A model generated the notes under the pieces. It searched no databases. It was given only the letters and a program-made list of their open reading frames with translations, and had not been told where the DNA came from. Shown piece by piece: positions 43,141 through 44,048 of a stretch of 44,048 nt of DNA. The DNA lies in contig JAJDXX010000110.1 in assembly GCA_022823055.1 (NCBI GenBank), positions 1 to 44,048 of the forward strand, given 5' to 3'. Source of the DNA: Candidatus Binatia bacterium. Its GTDB lineage: Bacteria; Desulfobacterota; Binatia; UBA9968; JAJDTQ01. The translations under genes were made by a program, and so were the position numbers. Every line of letters begins with the position of its first letter. Position 1 is the stretch's first letter.

Positions 43141-43317
43141 TCAGATTTTCTGGTATGTGCCGCGAGCGGTGCGTTTGATGCGGCCCTCCTTTGACCAACG
43201 TACGACGACCTGCCTGACATAAGCTCGGGGTTTCTCGTTCGCGACCTTGTGGGCGCTCATGGTATCCAGAGTGAACTGGTCAGGTAGCGTTGCCAACACG
43301 GCATTCCAATCGATCAT
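43141..43317 (-). CDS. Small winged-helix-like hypothetical protein
   Basis: A 58-residue frame from ATG 43317: MIDWNAVLATLPDQFTLDTM, then RAYVRQVVVRWSKEGRIKRT and ARGTYQK. The pattern (helix, helix, then a basic wing GRIKRTARGTYQK) looks like a minimal winged-helix DNA-binding domain. An in-frame ATG at 43401 adds 28 Arg/Pro-rich residues (RRGRPP), less likely. No ribosome site is clear. The function is unknown; it may be a regulator left from a mobile region. Confidence 0.55.
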   Translation of the reverse strand: MIDWNAVLATLPDQFTLDTMSAHKVANEKPRAYVRQVVVRWSKEGRIKRTARGTYQKI

Positions 43318-43416
43318 CGCGCCGCGCGGCCCCCGCTTCAGTGGTTCGACTGGAGGACGCCCCCGCCGCGGCCGTTTGGCCGTCCGTCGTCCTTCGAGCA
43401 TGTCGTAAATCTGGCC

Positions 43417-43488
43417 GGGCGTTGGTCATCGACGGCGATACCGTTGAGGTGAGGGGCATGCGAATTCGCCTGCACGGCATCGACGCCC
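43417..43488 (+). pseudogene. Thermonuclease (SNase) family fragment
   Basis: RALVIDGDTVEVRGMRIRLH then GIDA is the first conserved block of staphylococcal-nuclease-like proteins (VxDGDTxxV, RLxGIDAPE). After IDA the expected PE and later Arg/Glu catalytic blocks are lost. There is no proper start, and upstream sequence in this frame is the antisense of the winged-helix gene. I read it as a broken gene. Confidence 0.65.
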
Positions 43489-43909
43489 GCCTGCCTGGCG
43501 GCGCACGAGGCGGTGCTGCGGCGCACGGGAGCGGGCTGGGGCGGAAGCACTGCGTCGAGGGCTGCCTGGACCGCGCGGCCTGGCGCCCGTGAACGGGGAG
43601 TTCGTGCCGTTCGGCGGCTGCTACGTCGCGCGTCTCACGTCGAGGGCCGGCGCAACGCCTCGGTTCGTTGTGCCTGCGGTTCTTCGAGAACTTCGCCCAG
43701 CGCCGCGCCGGAGCCCGGCGCCACCGCACCCCCCACCTCCCCTTGCACCACCGCCTTCGCCCGCCCACGCCAGGACGGCCCTCTTCACCTTCTTGTCGCT
43801 CTCCTCTTGCCCTCCTCGGGTTTTCTTTCTTGAGGCCGCAAATCCTTTTCAGGGAATTTCGCCATTGACAAACAAATATCGCTAAAGTTAAAAGTTGAGT
43901 TGATAAAAG
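43489..43909. other. Gap with no recognised gene
   Basis: GC-rich sequence to about 43830, then AT-rich to 43909. Short open frames exist on both strands but none shows a family motif, a ribosome site or a plausible composition. Confidence 0.6.
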
Positions 43910-44048
43910 TGTAGCGGGCAACTGTAAATCTCCCATTTGTGGCAACCGAAAACTGCACACATTGATTGCTGGCAGGAGTGCTCCGGATCAGGCTGTTGGG
44001 AAGACCAACAGGAACGGAGTGGAGCACGGATGCACGGATGGGAGACAA
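43910..44048 (+). mobile_element. Probable left end of an insertion sequence (IS21-like)
   Basis: From 43910 the sequence reads TGTAGCGGGCAACTGTAAAT, beginning with TGT, and GGCAACTGTAAA (43917-43928) recurs as GGCAACCGAAAA (43941-43952). Short internal repeats near a TGT terminus are typical of IS21-group ends. GGAG at 44021-44024 precedes ATG 44030, reading MHGWET at the window edge, which could be the start of an IstA transposase. The right end lies outside the window. Confidence 0.5.
44030..44048 (+). CDS. Start of a possible transposase, cut by the window end
   Basis: Only six codons (MHGWET) are visible, after a GGAG site with five-base spacing. The call rests on position behind an IS-like end. 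An alternative ATG lies at 44038. Confidence 0.3.

Noticed and set aside
43016..43198. A 60-residue minus-strand frame over the toxin breakpoint
   Set aside because: It overlaps the winged-helix protein in another frame, has no ribosome site and no recognisable family, though its C-terminal half has a protein-like composition.
43785..44048. A minus-strand frame running off the window end
   Set aside because: It spans the AT-rich gap and the IS terminus, shows no motif, and crosses the inferred element boundary.

Overview
The window is high-GC DNA (about two thirds G+C by eye) from a Gram-negative-type bacterium. It has secreted-protein ABC transport, a menaquinone pathway, CoA-transferase and crotonase genes, and a molybdenum hydroxylase. 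Such metabolic breadth, with many dispersed palindromic intergenic repeats, is typical of large environmental or sponge/soil-associated genomes (deltaproteobacterial or Tectomicrobia-like). I cannot assign a taxon from sequence reading alone. No rRNA, tRNA or CRISPR array was seen.

Layout. 1-6446: an ABC importer (binding protein, ATPase, double-domain permease) translationally coupled to a muconate-lactonising-type enolase-superfamily enzyme. A convergent Asp/Glu/hydantoin-racemase-fold protein follows that lacks both catalytic cysteines. 6627-13985 (minus): a myo-inositol catabolic cluster running iolC-J fusion, iolD, iolE, iolB, iolG; repeats fill several of its gaps, iolA is absent, and possible transporter remnants lie upstream. 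14594-15745: a divergent Gfo/Idh/MocA dehydrogenase. 15805-24310: a menaquinone locus menF-menD-menH-menB-menA-menC-menE covering chorismate to demethylmenaquinone, apart from the DHNA-CoA thioesterase. 24450-26439: E1 alpha and beta of a 2-oxoacid/acetoin dehydrogenase with no E2 or E3. 26452-26630: a perfectly spaced inverted repeat abutting an AAA ATPase fragment.

26764-31619: a crotonase, an EutA-like ASKHA ATPase and a two-domain cupin on the minus strand, divergent from a CaiB-type CoA transferase. EutA normally serves ethanolamine ammonia-lyase (EutBC), which is not here. This is the best candidate in the window for an undescribed pathway. 32070-38997 (minus): a three-subunit molybdenum hydroxylase (FAD, 2Fe-2S, Mo), an MFS transporter, an ornithine-cyclodeaminase-like enzyme and endonuclease III. 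39368-40381: a homogentisate-dioxygenase-like cupin protein.

40425-44048 is a plastic end. It holds a PIN toxin/RHH antitoxin pair in toxin-first order with a nearly leaderless promoter, an EntS-like MFS exporter, a Phd-type antitoxin whose PIN toxin is cut off after about eight residues, a small winged-helix-like protein, a thermonuclease fragment, and the probable left end of an insertion sequence whose transposase begins at the window edge.

A composite palindromic repeat family recurs at eight or more intergenic sites. Its units supply the only sequence in several gaps inside operons. A second palindrome family provides the stop codon of menD.
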